From NCBI RefSeq assembly GCF_018283455.1, contig NZ_JAAMTH010000001.1:681501-745500 (forward strand): a stretch of DNA of 64,000 nt, in the 5' to 3' direction. Both the position numbers and the translations under genes were made by a program. This DNA is from Planococcus sp. MSAK28401. GTDB lineage: Bacteria > Bacillota > Bacilli > Bacillales_A > Planococcaceae. The notes beneath the pieces were generated by a model. It was not told where the DNA came from. It did no database searches and saw only the letters and a list, made by a program, of their open reading frames with translations. Below, one piece after another: positions 8,133 through 17,387 of this stretch (position 1 is the stretch's first letter; each line of letters begins with the position of its first letter).

Positions 8133-9423
8133 AAAAATCTTTGTCGTCAGTCCGCCATTTTATTCGCATTTTAACCCTTTGCTCGTGTTAGCCAAAAGTT
8201 TTCAGGAACAGGGTGCACAAGTGACAGTTGGCTGCAGCATCGAATTCAAGGAACAAATCCTGAAAGAGAATTTTGCTTTTTATGAAATCGACATCAGTTC
8301 CAATAAAAATACAGGGACCAGTGAAGACACCGTGCAGCCGGATACGGAGAGAATGAGATTAGAAGAATTCTTTGAGTCGACTAAAAAGGGGGCGGTGGAA
8401 ACACTGATCACCCAGTCCCGCCACCGAAAGGCCGATATGCTGTACAATCCGCAAGAGCTCATCGACAAGATCAAGGCCATAGATGATTCCATGGATGTTG
8501 ATCTCTATGTGGTGGACATCTTATCGTATTCGGTTACGCTGAGCTTGTATTTCTTGGGGGTGCCTTTTGTGACGTTTTGCCCGCCTCATCCCAACACCAT
8601 TCCAAGAGATGGACGGTATTTCAATGTGCCGAAAAGCTGGCCTGAGGCGATAACGGTCGACGAAGAAGATCTGAAGAAGTTAAAGCAAGTTTCCACCCAA
8701 ACGCAACAGGAGTTTACTGAAGTCTTTAACAATATTATCAGTGAAAATAAGTCGATTAAAAAAATCAGCAATGCGTTCAGTTTAGTGTCTGAAATCGCGG
8801 TGATCTACAACTATTTTGATTTCAACAATATCGAAAAAAGTGAAGAAAACCCGAAAGAGCTGTTTATAGGAAATTCATTTCAAGCGGTTGCCTTGGATGA
8901 AGAATGGATGGAAAAGATAGCTACAAAAGAAAAGAAAATCATGATCAGTTTGGGAACTTTTTTATCGAATAGAAAAGACGTACTGGAAAAACTGATCCTG
9001 TCGGCCAGGGAAAGTCATCCTGATGCGCTCCTGATCGTTTCGGCAGGCAGCCATTCGGAGGAATTACAAAAATACAGCTCGCCCAATACGATCATCGAAG
9101 GTTTTATCCCTCAAGTAGCGCTTATGCAATATGTAGATACCGTTCTCTTTCACGGTGGATGCAACACCTTGACAGAAGCGATGTACCACGGGAAAGAGAT
9201 GGTCATCCTGCCATTTTCCAGCGATCAGTTTAATATCGCCTATGACATTGAAAAGCACAATTTAGGAAGAGTATTGGATCCGAATAATTTCAGCCAATTA
9301 GAATTAGCGAAAGCATTGGCTGAGCTAGAAGAAACTTCTAAAGACAATTTACGCTATTGGCGAAACGTCTCAAGAGACAGAGGCGCAGATTATGCGGTGA
9401 AGAAAATATTGGAGATTGAATAA
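8122..9423 (+). CDS. GT1-type (UGT/MGT-like) glycosyltransferase
   Basis: 433 aa, a GT-B fold enzyme of the UDP-glucuronosyl/macrolide-transferase type. The N-terminus KIFVVSPPFYSHFNPLLVLA is the usual acceptor-domain opening. The C-terminal donor domain has MISLGTFLSNRK and the sugar-nucleotide signature FHGGCNTLTEAMYHGK followed by PFSSDQFNIA. Acceptors of this family are small molecules, lipids or carotenoids. The GGAGC site lies inside the end of the upstream GT4 gene, so the pair may add successive sugars to one product; that last step is inference. Confidence 0.88.
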   Translation: MKYKKIFVVSPPFYSHFNPLLVLAKSFQEQGAQVTVGCSIEFKEQILKENFAFYEIDISSNKNTGTSEDTVQPDTERMRLEEFFESTKKGAVETLITQSRHRKADMLYNPQELIDKIKAIDDSMDVDLYVVDILSYSVTLSLYFLGVPFVTFCPPHPNTIPRDGRYFNVPKSWPEAITVDEEDLKKLKQVSTQTQQEFTEVFNNIISENKSIKKISNAFSLVSEIAVIYNYFDFNNIEKSEENPKELFIGNSFQAVALDEEWMEKIATKEKKIMISLGTFLSNRKDVLEKLILSARESHPDALLIVSAGSHSEELQKYSSPNTIIEGFIPQVALMQYVDTVLFHGGCNTLTEAMYHGKEMVILPFSSDQFNIAYDIEKHNLGRVLDPNNFSQLELAKALAELEETSKDNLRYWRNVSRDRGADYAVKKILEIE

Positions 9424-10041
9424 CATACAAATATATAGGCTGACTAGTAAGTCGATATTCCGCAAAACAGCTGCGCTTTCCGCGGGCTCGCGCCCAAGCC
9501 TCCTCGGTCTCTGCGCTCCCTGCGGGGTCTCGGTCGTCTCGCTTTACCGCAGGAAATGAATGAACGAAGCAGTGCTGAGTGCATTCATTTGCGACGCATC
9601 TGCCATGCAGATGTGGGAGCACAAGGGTTTTGATAGTGACGAGGAGGCTCAGCGCGTGAGCCGTGGCCAGACCGGTTGTCAGCAGGTGGCCCAAATCAGA
9701 GAGAGTCACGAACTACTACACTTTTCGAAAGCAATATCTCAAGGACTCGGAGCGCAATGTGGCGACTCCTGCGGAAGAACGGAGTGATGAGACCCCGCAG
9801 GCAATGAATGAACGAAGCAGTGCTGAGTGCATTCATTTGCGACGCATCTGCCATGCAGATGTGGGAGCAACGGTTTTTTTGCGATGCTCGAACGCAGTGA
9901 GAGTTGAGCACAAGGGTTTTGATAGTGACGAGGAGGCTCAGCGCTTCGTCCGCGGAAAGCGTCCGCATGGAGCGCAGAGTCCTATTTACCGAAGATGATA
10001 AGGTGGATTAATAGCTGAATAAAATTGAAAAGAGGTGTTGT
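9424..10041. repeat. GC-rich composite repeat element with inverted ends
   Basis: No genuine gene. An element spans about 9474-9961: its left end (9474-9507, CGCTTTCCGCGGGCTCGCGC onward) reappears inverted at 9929-9961 (CGAGGAGGC to CGCGGAAAGCG). Inside are two direct copies, 9549-9655 and 9797-9944, sharing AATGAATGAACGAAGCAGTG and GACGCATCTGCCATGCAGAT. The second copy carries an extra ~40 bases. Related sequence occurs at 48116-48210 and 56757-57024. It looks like a non-coding mobile or REP-type repeat. Confidence 0.75.
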
Positions 10042-11382
10042 ATGAAGGAAGTAGTTGGAGCTGACACAAAGGCTAGGAATACAAACAAATACGATGTGGA
10101 TGGCGTCCCCGCGTTAAAAGAAGCAATACCTTTGGGGTTGCAGCATATTTTCGCAATGTTTTTAGGGAACGTGGCGGTCCCGATCATCATCGCGGGTGCG
10201 GTCGGCATCACAGGAGCGGATTTGACGATCTTGATTCAAAGTGCCATGGTCATGGCCGGAATTGCAACGATCATCCAATGTTACCCAATATGGCTGGTCG
10301 GGGCGCGGCTCCCGGTCGTCATGGGGACGAGCTTTGGATTTCTGCCGACCAATCTCGTCATCGCCAGCTCCTACGGCATAGGCGGATTATTGGGTGCCAG
10401 CCTGATCGGCGGTTTGTTCGGCGGAGCTTTAGGGTTTTTCATAAGGAAAGTAAGGAGATTCTTTCCGAAAATTGTCACCGGTACAGTCGTTTTGACGATC
10501 GGTTTGTCACTATTGCCTACGGGAATTGTCTCGATGGCTGGAGGCAGCGGATCTGAAAATTTCGGGTCAGCTAAAAACTGGTTGGTAGCTTTATTGGTAC
10601 TGGCCATTGTGCTGTTTCTCAATAGATATGCAAAGGGAATGGCGAAAACATCCTCTATTTTAATCGGTATTATTATTGGATATTTAGTGGCTCTGCCACT
10701 GGGGATGGTCGAATTTACAGCCATGAGAGAAGCCAGTTGGTTCTCAGTTCCACAACCCTTCTATTTCCCGATGGAATTTTACTGGGGAGCGATTCTCCCT
10801 ATGATGATCATGTTTATCGTGACATCTGTTGAGACCGTGGGAGATGTGACAGCCATGACGAATGGGGGAGCAGGCAGAGAGCCTACAGAAAAAGAGCTTT
10901 CCGGCTCAGTCATAGCGAATGGTTTTACGTCTTCTCTAGGAGCGATTTTTAATTCCCTGCCAAACACCTCGTTTAGCCAAAATGTAGGGATGATTGCATT
11001 TACCAAAGTAATGAGTCGATATGTCGTAGCTGTGGGCGCCGGATTCTTAATATTGGCCGGCCTGATCCCTAAGATGGGCGCGCTTATCTCCACCATGCCG
11101 CCAGCCGTCATTGGAGGAGCCACCGTTATCATTTTTTCTCAGATTACCTTAACGGGCATCGCCATATTGACCTCGGAGCCTTTAAATGAAAGAGCCAAGA
11201 TCATCATCGGATTGTCTTTGGTATTTGGACTCGGCTTAAGCCAAGTACCCGATGCGATGAATGGGTTTCCGGAAGTGATTAAGTTATTGTTTGGCGGCTC
11301 TGGTATCACAATCGCCTGCTTTATGGCGATTGCATTGAACCTGATCATTCCAGAGGAGCCTGCGGAAACAGAAAACGCATAG
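10042..11382 (+). CDS. Nucleobase:cation symporter, NCS2 family (purine/xanthine permease)
   Basis: 446-aa membrane permease with about 14 hydrophobic helices. VPALKEAIPLGLQHIFAMF opens the transporter, and the NCS2 signature QNVGMIAFTKVMSR lies in the expected place (residues ~315-328). Other family marks are ETVGDVTAMTN and GTSFGFLPTN. The sequence fits the xanthine/urate branch better than uracil permeases, but the exact purine cannot be set. AGAGGTG lies before the ATG. Single gene with its own terminator; the promoter must lie inside or just after the upstream repeat element. Confidence 0.9.
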   Translation: MKEVVGADTKARNTNKYDVDGVPALKEAIPLGLQHIFAMFLGNVAVPIIIAGAVGITGADLTILIQSAMVMAGIATIIQCYPIWLVGARLPVVMGTSFGFLPTNLVIASSYGIGGLLGASLIGGLFGGALGFFIRKVRRFFPKIVTGTVVLTIGLSLLPTGIVSMAGGSGSENFGSAKNWLVALLVLAIVLFLNRYAKGMAKTSSILIGIIIGYLVALPLGMVEFTAMREASWFSVPQPFYFPMEFYWGAILPMMIMFIVTSVETVGDVTAMTNGGAGREPTEKELSGSVIANGFTSSLGAIFNSLPNTSFSQNVGMIAFTKVMSRYVVAVGAGFLILAGLIPKMGALISTMPPAVIGGATVIIFSQITLTGIAILTSEPLNERAKIIIGLSLVFGLGLSQVPDAMNGFPEVIKLLFGGSGITIACFMAIALNLIIPEEPAETENA

Positions 11383-11419
11383 GGGAAATCACGCTCGACA
11401 ACAATAACACGAAGAAAAG

Positions 11420-11461
11420 GCCGTATCCGGCAAGCTCAATGCTTAGCGGATACGGCTTTTG
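11420..11461 (+). terminator. Intrinsic terminator of the permease gene
   Basis: Perfect 10-bp stem (GCCGTATCCG and CGGATACGGC) with a 17-base loop, followed by TTTTG. Confidence 0.9.
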
Positions 11462-11483
11462 TCTGTTTCATTTGGTATTGGTG

Positions 11484-11518
11484 CTCAAAAAAAGAGCCCC
11501 CTTTAAAAAAGGAGGGCT
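11484..11518 (-). terminator. Intrinsic terminator of the LapA-like gene
   Basis: On the minus strand AGCCCTCCTTTTTTAAAGGGGGCT-type hairpin (arms about 8 bp, purine and pyrimidine tracts) followed by seven T. Confidence 0.75.
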
Positions 11519-11608
11519 GTGCCTAATTTGATCGCCTGTTCCAAACAATTATCTACTTTGTCTCGGTTCAAAGTTTTTTAACGGACCCTCTTGGCCAGCG
11601 ATAAAAAA

Positions 11609-11878
11609 TTAAGAAGCAGAGACATTTTTCTTCGGTTTAACGGGCTTGCCTTTTTGTGCAGCTTTTTTATCCTTCTGCAAAGAGTAGATTTTGGCAAGCG
11701 CCACAGATCCGCTTAACAGGAATCCCATCAACGCAGAGGCCAGAATGACAAGAATAAGCGGCCAATCCGCAGTGCCAAAAACGAAGTTGACAGGCACGGT
11801 ATCCACATTGACAACTGCGAAAATGGTAATCAATACGGCAAACAAAAATGCGAGCAACACGAGCCACTGGAGTTTCAT
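11609..11878 (-). CDS. LapA/DUF1049-domain membrane protein
   Basis: 89 aa with two membrane helices (residues 4-24 and 40-64) joined by a short loop that carries VNFVFGTADWPLIL, the pattern of the lipopolysaccharide assembly protein A domain (DUF1049), followed by a lysine-rich tail KKAAQKGKPVKPKK. In Gram-positive bacteria the role is unknown. A strong AAGGAGGG precedes the ATG. Monocistronic, with a terminator about 90 nt downstream of the stop. Confidence 0.88.
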   Translation of the reverse strand: MKLQWLVLLAFLFAVLITIFAVVNVDTVPVNFVFGTADWPLILVILASALMGFLLSGSVALAKIYSLQKDKKAAQKGKPVKPKKNVSAS

Positions 11879-12402
11879 ATGCGTACCCTCCTTTTGAAGT
11901 TAGTATGGTGAAAAGGAACAGGATTTCGTAAGTTATGTAATTTTCCGTACTTTGTGGGTAACGGAAAAGATGGTCAGTGCATATGAAACTGGTTAGCTCG
12001 CTGTTATCGAAAATAGTTGTGATAGAGTTGTTCTACTAAAATATAGCTACATTGTACACCTTAATTTCTATTAAATCATCAAAAAGGTACTATTTTTTGA
12101 TTATAAAAAAGGTGTTGCTTACTTGATGATTCCATTTGAAGTATGACCTTGTTGTATCGGGTATAATTCGACTTATATACTGTCATGCATGGAAAAACAG
12201 TCGGACATTACGGGGGATGCGTTTGTATTGTTGGCTATTCGTCATTTCGTCTGACACAGCGACGATATGGAGATCGATGAAAATAAAAGTAGTGCCAAGC
12301 TACGGCACATCTTCCTTCAAAAAATATGGTTTTCAATTAGAAAATCGCTTCTTATTCAGTCGCAACTCTTCACAAGTTATAATCAAACGAGGAGGGGAAC
12401 TC
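11879..12402. other. Intergenic stretch upstream of the SWIM gene
   Basis: About 520 AT-rich bases between divergent genes. An open frame from 12136 continues into the SWIM gene, but its translation looks random and the family starts at 12403, so I treat it as leader. No clear hairpin or repeat. Confidence 0.5.
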
Positions 12403-14061
12403 ATGAATCTAAGTAATTTTAAAAAAACCGTTCCCGCAAAGCTTTACAAGCGAGGATTGGATTATTTTGAGCAGGGTTTCGTGGAACAATTGACGGAAGA
12501 TACGCCGAACCGCTGGCATGCTTTGGTTTCGGGCACACAAGATTACGAAGTGTCGGTCAATTTAAGGAAAGACGGAACGATTGTCGGTTCTTATTGCACG
12601 TGCCCGTTTGAATCGGATTCGCTGTGCAAGCATGAAATCGCAGTGTGCTTGGCGATTAGTGAATATAAAGCAGTAAATGGTACGACTGCAGTGGATGTAA
12701 TGGCGCAATTAAAGGCGCTGAAAAAAGCGGAACTGCTGGAAATCTTGGAAGAGCTGGTGGAGAAGCAGCCTGCCGTCCATCAGTATTTGACAGAGAAATT
12801 CTTGGATACGGGAGAGATGGATGAAGAAAAAGCACGCCAGCTGATACGGATATCAGCTTACCGAGCTGTCCGCAATGGCTTTATCGAGTGGGACTGGACA
12901 GGCCAAGCACTTGAAGGCGTTGAGGAAGTGCTTGAGTTTTTGGATGGCTTGGATTCACGGCAGGATGCCGAACAGATCATCCGACTCAGTTTGGTCGTCA
13001 TCAGGGAATGTACGGGCATGCTGCAAATTGCGGACGATTCATCCGGAGAGATCAGTTCAGCGATTTACGAAAGCTTGGAGAAGGTCGACGAAGCTCTGAG
13101 AGAGTGGCCAGGAGAAGTGGATGAAGCGATCGTCGATAGGATGCTTGAACTGTTGTATCCGCATATCTTGTTTGGATTGGAGCAGGACATGACCGATGCA
13201 CCGAATGATTTGGTGGAATCTGTCTTGCGATGGAACGAAAAAGGAGAGTTCGGAGATAAGCTCTATAATTTCATTGAAAAACTGATTGCCAGTAAGGAAA
13301 TGCAAAGCAAGACGTATCATTATTTAGAAGAGCGGTTCCGGGTGTACCAGCTATGGGTGCTGCAAAGACACAGCGGGCAGGATGCTGTCGAAGCATTTTA
13401 TTCAAAGCATCATCGCTATCCGGCTATCCGTAAAGCCCAAGTTCTGCAGGCGCTGAGAGCCAGTGAATTCGAGAAAGCCCTTAAGCTATGCGAAGAGTCG
13501 GAAAAGTTAGATGCGGATTTTGCTGGGCTTTTACATGAATGGAAAAAGCTTCGTTTTAAAGCTTACGAAGGGATGGGCAATACAGCGGAGATGATCGACC
13601 TCAGTGCCAAGTTTACACTTGATGGTGAGGAAGAATATTACTTTAAGCTGAAGAATTTAGTGAATCCCGAGCAATGGCCGAATAAGTTGGAGGCGCTTCT
13701 GGCCGATATGAAAAACCGTCCGCGGAGCCGGCCTTTGTATCTCGGGATTCTAATTGAAGAAAAGAGGATGGAAGACCTGCTGGATTATTGCAGGAGGGAT
13801 ATCTCTGCAATCGAGCAGCTGTATCCGCACCTGTTGGCGGATTATCCGCATGAAGTGAATGAAATCTATACCGCCTATATTTACCGACAAATCGATCGGG
13901 CTTCCAACCGTAAAGCCTATTGGACTGCCTGCCAAAAGATCAAGTCGTTCAAAAACGCGCTCGGTACTCAAGCGGCGTATCGGTTGGTCGAAGAAATCAA
14001 ATTCATGTATCCGAAACGGCCAGCGCTGTTGGATGAGTTGGGGAAGGTGAAGTTGAAATAA
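12403..14061 (+). CDS. SWIM zinc-finger protein
   Basis: 552 aa. The SWIM motif CTCPFESDSLCKH near residues 66-78 (CxC...CxH) should bind zinc and contact DNA or protein. The start matches the family opening FKKTVPAKLYKRGLDYFEQG, and ATG 12403 has GAGGAGGGG 6 nt upstream, so the longer frame from 12136 is not used. The rest, from residue 110 on, is helical and rich in Leu, Glu and Lys, with TPR-like units toward the C-terminus (RKAQVLQALRASEFEKALKL). Related Firmicute proteins often sit beside SNF2 helicases, but no helicase lies here. Cellular role unknown. Confidence 0.88.
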   Translation: MNLSNFKKTVPAKLYKRGLDYFEQGFVEQLTEDTPNRWHALVSGTQDYEVSVNLRKDGTIVGSYCTCPFESDSLCKHEIAVCLAISEYKAVNGTTAVDVMAQLKALKKAELLEILEELVEKQPAVHQYLTEKFLDTGEMDEEKARQLIRISAYRAVRNGFIEWDWTGQALEGVEEVLEFLDGLDSRQDAEQIIRLSLVVIRECTGMLQIADDSSGEISSAIYESLEKVDEALREWPGEVDEAIVDRMLELLYPHILFGLEQDMTDAPNDLVESVLRWNEKGEFGDKLYNFIEKLIASKEMQSKTYHYLEERFRVYQLWVLQRHSGQDAVEAFYSKHHRYPAIRKAQVLQALRASEFEKALKLCEESEKLDADFAGLLHEWKKLRFKAYEGMGNTAEMIDLSAKFTLDGEEEYYFKLKNLVNPEQWPNKLEALLADMKNRPRSRPLYLGILIEEKRMEDLLDYCRRDISAIEQLYPHLLADYPHEVNEIYTAYIYRQIDRASNRKAYWTACQKIKSFKNALGTQAAYRLVEEIKFMYPKRPALLDELGKVKLK

Positions 14062-14089
14062 CCATTTTGCTTCCTGATAAGCGCAGTAA

Positions 14090-14139
14090 AAAAAGCCGGA
14101 TTCATTAACCTCACTTAAGGGTTAATGGATCCGGCTTTA
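14090..14139. terminator. Bidirectional intrinsic terminator
   Basis: Long hairpin with arms AAAGCCGGATTCATTAACC and its near-perfect complement, A-rich before and T-rich after. It can serve the SWIM gene and the convergent MFS gene. Confidence 0.85.
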
Positions 14140-14226
14140 GTATGTTCAGTTAGAGTAAATGCTGTGCCAATAAATGATGGATGTCCAATCGTTTGACTGG
14201 TGAATGTGGAAACCGCTATATGGATT

Positions 14227-14781
14227 TTAAGTTTGCAACTCCGGCAAGGGTTTATCTTTTTTCATTATCGAAAACCCGCTCCAGGCGAATAGTGCAGAGG
14301 CGATATAGAAAATGCTTGATATTGTGAAGAAATCCACTAAATAGCCGGTGGCAATGACCGCTGCCGCTGCAGCAATTGACGTCCAAATATGGTAATTGCC
14401 AATTTCTTTTCCGGCGCTTTCTTTTAATACATGTCTGGCCAATACGGTTTTTTCAGAATTTTTTTGGACTGCACCAAGAACTCCCATAAGGATTTGCAAA
14501 ATATAGACATGCCATATTTCGTTTGCCAGGGGGAAGACAAGCAATATTAGCGCCATCCCCCAGGAATAGATGCTAAGCAGTACATGGTCGCCCGCTTTGT
14601 CAGCGATTTTACCGATGAGCGGGTAGCAAATCGCAGCGGTCAACGCAAACAGTCCATATGCCCAGCCAAACTGGGAATAGGAATTTCCAACGTTTCTGAG
14701 CATCAGGATGTAAAAAGGGAAGATCATGCTTGAGGCCATGACGATGGTTCCTTGATAGACGATGAATCGTTTATAGTTCAT
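14227..14781 (-). CDS. Half-size MFS-type membrane protein
   Basis: 184 aa with six hydrophobic helices, about half a major facilitator. The loop GKIADKAGDHVL between helices 2 and 3 is the family's motif A. The protein ends KKDKPLPELQT with a normal stop, and no second half follows, so it is either a natural six-helix form or a truncated transporter. Its ATG overlaps the TGA of the upstream oxidoreductase gene (ATGA), showing tight co-translation with it. A role in moving the oxidoreductase's substrate or product is inference only. Confidence 0.8.
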   Translation of the reverse strand: MNYKRFIVYQGTIVMASSMIFPFYILMLRNVGNSYSQFGWAYGLFALTAAICYPLIGKIADKAGDHVLLSIYSWGMALILLVFPLANEIWHVYILQILMGVLGAVQKNSEKTVLARHVLKESAGKEIGNYHIWTSIAAAAAVIATGYLVDFFTISSIFYIASALFAWSGFSIMKKDKPLPELQT

Positions 14782-16208
14782 TGCTTATACTCCTCATAGA
14801 AAATATTCACAAACCGCCCGCTCGGATCATATTCTTTTTTTAAGTCGAAAAACTCGCTTGTCCTTGGATAGGCTTCTGCCATTTGCTCTCTAGTAGGGTA
14901 GCCAAAATACGGCAGGTAATAGCTTCCTCCATGGTCGAGCGTCACATCCACCATGTTGCGGACGACCCTTCCAGTATCTTCAATGCTCTGTGCATCTGTT
15001 CCTTGATTGATCAGGAGGACGAGCGAGAACATATCTTCCTTCGCATAAGACAGCACCGCTTTTTCATTTTTTTCAACATAACGGATGGTGATATTCAATA
15101 AATTAAATTGATCTTCATCGATTAAAGTTTCTCTCAAGTCATCAATATACGCTTCAAAATTTTCTGCAGGAACAAAATATTCCTGAAGGACTTCGGTGTT
15201 TTCGGGATGGCTGTATTCCATGAATTCGGAATCCGACCGCATGACATTGTTTCGTGAAATCAATTTTCCATCAATTGAAGCTGAATAGGTTTTCTGGGTA
15301 TTCCAGAACACTTTTTTTCCTTGCTCATTCAGCCGGGCAAGTCCGAGGAAAAATTTCGGAACAGCGATCAAGGTCTCCTGCTTTAATTTTTGGGGCTCCA
15401 TGGGAAGGCCTTCCCGCTCCATTTCCTGATAATTGATGACATACATGTCTTTCAAAAACGAGTCAGGGGATAAGGAAATTCGCGCCAAATGCATCTTCAT
15501 GCTTTCGTCTGCTTTGACGTTGTCGTTAAAATAATCACTGTATTCGTCATACTGAAGCTGTTCAGAATGTATTTCATACATTTCATCGTCTGTCAGCTTC
15601 AATGTCACGTCCAGAATGACGCCGAATAAACCATAGCCTCCTATAACCGCTTGGAACAGCTCGGGGTTCTGAACCGAACTGAGCGTCAGGATCTCACCGT
15701 TTGCATCAAGCAGGCGAAGGGATTCGACAGTGTCGATCAAGCTGCCGTTTTGGATATCGAGGCCATGCGCATTGACGCTTAAAGAGCCGCCGACAGTAAA
15801 AATATTTTGGGACTGGCTGACTTTTAATGCTAGCCCATATGGATTGATATAGTCCTGAATGTCACTCCAAGTCGCTCCGCTTTGGATCGTAATGGTTTTT
15901 TCTTGTGCATCGAATCTCAGAATTTTATTATATGGTTTCATATCAAGAAGGATGCCGTCGGGATACACCGTATGTCCACCTTGGCTGTGCTGCATGCCGG
16001 CAATGGCTATCGGCTCTCCTTCCGAATTGGCATCGAGGACCACTTGCTGAATTTCGGCCGTGCTGTCGGTCGCTTTTATCGCTTTCATTTTTACTGGCAG
16101 CAAGCGGCTCTGGTCTTCTGCTACCGGCTCAGCTGATTGTCCAGTAAAATAAAGGATCGACAGGAATAAGAAAGTGATGTAAACAAAGAGCATCAAATAG
16201 CGTTTCAT
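14778..16208 (-). CDS. Membrane-anchored FAD-binding oxidoreductase (PCMH type)
   Basis: About 476 aa. An N-terminal helix (residues 3-22) would anchor or export the protein. The FAD-binding domain follows: PIAIAGMQHSQGGHTVYPDG, then GATWSDIQDYI, VGGSLSVNAHGLD and GGYGLFGVILDVTLKL, as in vanillyl-alcohol/L-gulonolactone oxidase relatives. The C-terminus ends GRFVNIFYEEYKQ. ATG 16208 (MKRYLM) is the likely start although GAAGG lies about 15 nt away; a GTG at 16247 lacks a ribosome binding site. It forms a two-gene operon with the half-size MFS gene. Substrate unknown. Confidence 0.85.
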   Translation of the reverse strand: MKRYLMLFVYITFLFLSILYFTGQSAEPVAEDQSRLLPVKMKAIKATDSTAEIQQVVLDANSEGEPIAIAGMQHSQGGHTVYPDGILLDMKPYNKILRFDAQEKTITIQSGATWSDIQDYINPYGLALKVSQSQNIFTVGGSLSVNAHGLDIQNGSLIDTVESLRLLDANGEILTLSSVQNPELFQAVIGGYGLFGVILDVTLKLTDDEMYEIHSEQLQYDEYSDYFNDNVKADESMKMHLARISLSPDSFLKDMYVINYQEMEREGLPMEPQKLKQETLIAVPKFFLGLARLNEQGKKVFWNTQKTYSASIDGKLISRNNVMRSDSEFMEYSHPENTEVLQEYFVPAENFEAYIDDLRETLIDEDQFNLLNITIRYVEKNEKAVLSYAKEDMFSLVLLINQGTDAQSIEDTGRVVRNMVDVTLDHGGSYYLPYFGYPTREQMAEAYPRTSEFFDLKKEYDPSGRFVNIFYEEYKQ

Positions 16209-16519
16209 AATAGGTTTTATGCACTTCCTTCTGGTCCGGTATAACACTGCTTTTGATTTTACAATACCAAAGCTTTCTGGAAAATACTATGTTATTCGAT
16301 ATCTTATATGTTTGGTAAACACCGCCTAAGCGGCAGGTGAATAACTAATTGTTAAACTCGAGAAATGAAAGATGATTCATGAATTTTTTTATCTTGTCGT
16401 AAATCGTTAGCTTCCTCGCGCACAGGGGAGAGATTTAAAAGAGACTGGTAAGCTTCTTTTATCCTTTATGATCGGTTCTTTAGTAAAATATGAACTACCA
16501 AAGAAATGAGGCGTAGCTA
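16209..16519. other. Intergenic stretch between divergent genes
   Basis: AT-rich, about 310 bases. It must hold the promoters of the oxidoreductase operon and of the gene later split by the IS21-type element. No repeat or hairpin stands out. Confidence 0.45.
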
Positions 16520-16634
16520 ATGGAATATATTTATCTCTTGATTGCGGCAGTTTTAGTTATAGTAGTTGGCGCCTTTATTTATGTAAATGTCAACTTGACT
16601 ATGTACATTTTCGCTTGTTTAATGATGCACAACT

Positions 16635-17387
16635 TCACTCGTTTTCAGAAGCTAAATGATGCTTGATGCGATAAGATTCGCCGACAATGCTGACCACCGT
16701 AGCGTGATGCAAGATGCGGTCCAGGATGGCGTTGGCGATCTTCGTATCCTGAAAGACCTCGTCCCACGACTTGAAGTTTACATTGGTCGTGAAGATGGTG
16801 CTGCGCTTTTCGTACCGCATATCAATGAGTTGGAAAAAGCTTTTGGCATCTTCCGGATCAATCGGTAAATAGCCGATTTCATCAATGATGAGAAGTTTGT
16901 ATTTCGTGTAGTGTTTTAAACGGGCCTCTAAGCGATTCTCCAATCGCGCTTTCTTTAATTGCTGAAGAAGATCATGGCACTTGATAAAATAGGTGCTTGT
17001 TCTTTTCTTGGCGGCTGCGATTCCGATGGAAGTGGCCAAATGGGTTTTGCCCACACCGCTGGTGCCTAAGAATACGATGTTCTCCAGGTTCTCGATAAAG
17101 CGCAGGGACAGAAAATCATACATCTGCCCTTTGTTGACGGTTGGCTGGAAGTCGAAATCAAATTGATCCATCTCCTTTAAATGAGGAAAAGCCCCGACCT
17201 TCACCATGGATTGAAGCATATTCTTTTCGCGCACGTCGATTTCATAGTTGGTCAATTTCACCAACATCTCCACAAATGACAGTTGGTTCGAGATGCTGAA
17301 GTCGACGACTTCATTGACGTGTGCGGTCATTTGCTTCAACTTTAGGTACTCTAAATTTTGAACAAGTTGCTGATAGGTATTAGTCAT
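16635..17387 (-). CDS. istB: IS21 helper ATPase IstB
   Basis: About 250 aa AAA+ ATPase that assists the IS21 transposase in target selection. Walker A is GTSGVGKTH and Walker B is LLIIDEIGYLP. The N-terminus (MTNTYQQLVQNLEYLKLKQ) is the usual IstB opening, so I start at ATG 17387 rather than at 17402; AGGTG lies just upstream, inside the end of istA. The two genes overlap by 8 nt, as is common for the family. Confidence 0.95.
   Translation of the reverse strand: MTNTYQQLVQNLEYLKLKQMTAHVNEVVDFSISNQLSFVEMLVKLTNYEIDVREKNMLQSMVKVGAFPHLKEMDQFDFDFQPTVNKGQMYDFLSLRFIENLENIVFLGTSGVGKTHLATSIGIAAAKKRTSTYFIKCHDLLQQLKKARLENRLEARLKHYTKYKLLIIDEIGYLPIDPEDAKSFFQLIDMRYEKRSTIFTTNVNFKSWDEVFQDTKIANAILDRILHHATVVSIVGESYRIKHHLASENE

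Noticed and set aside
12136-12402. N-terminal extension of the SWIM gene
   Set aside because: Random-looking translation; a strong ribosome binding site and the family start are at 12403.
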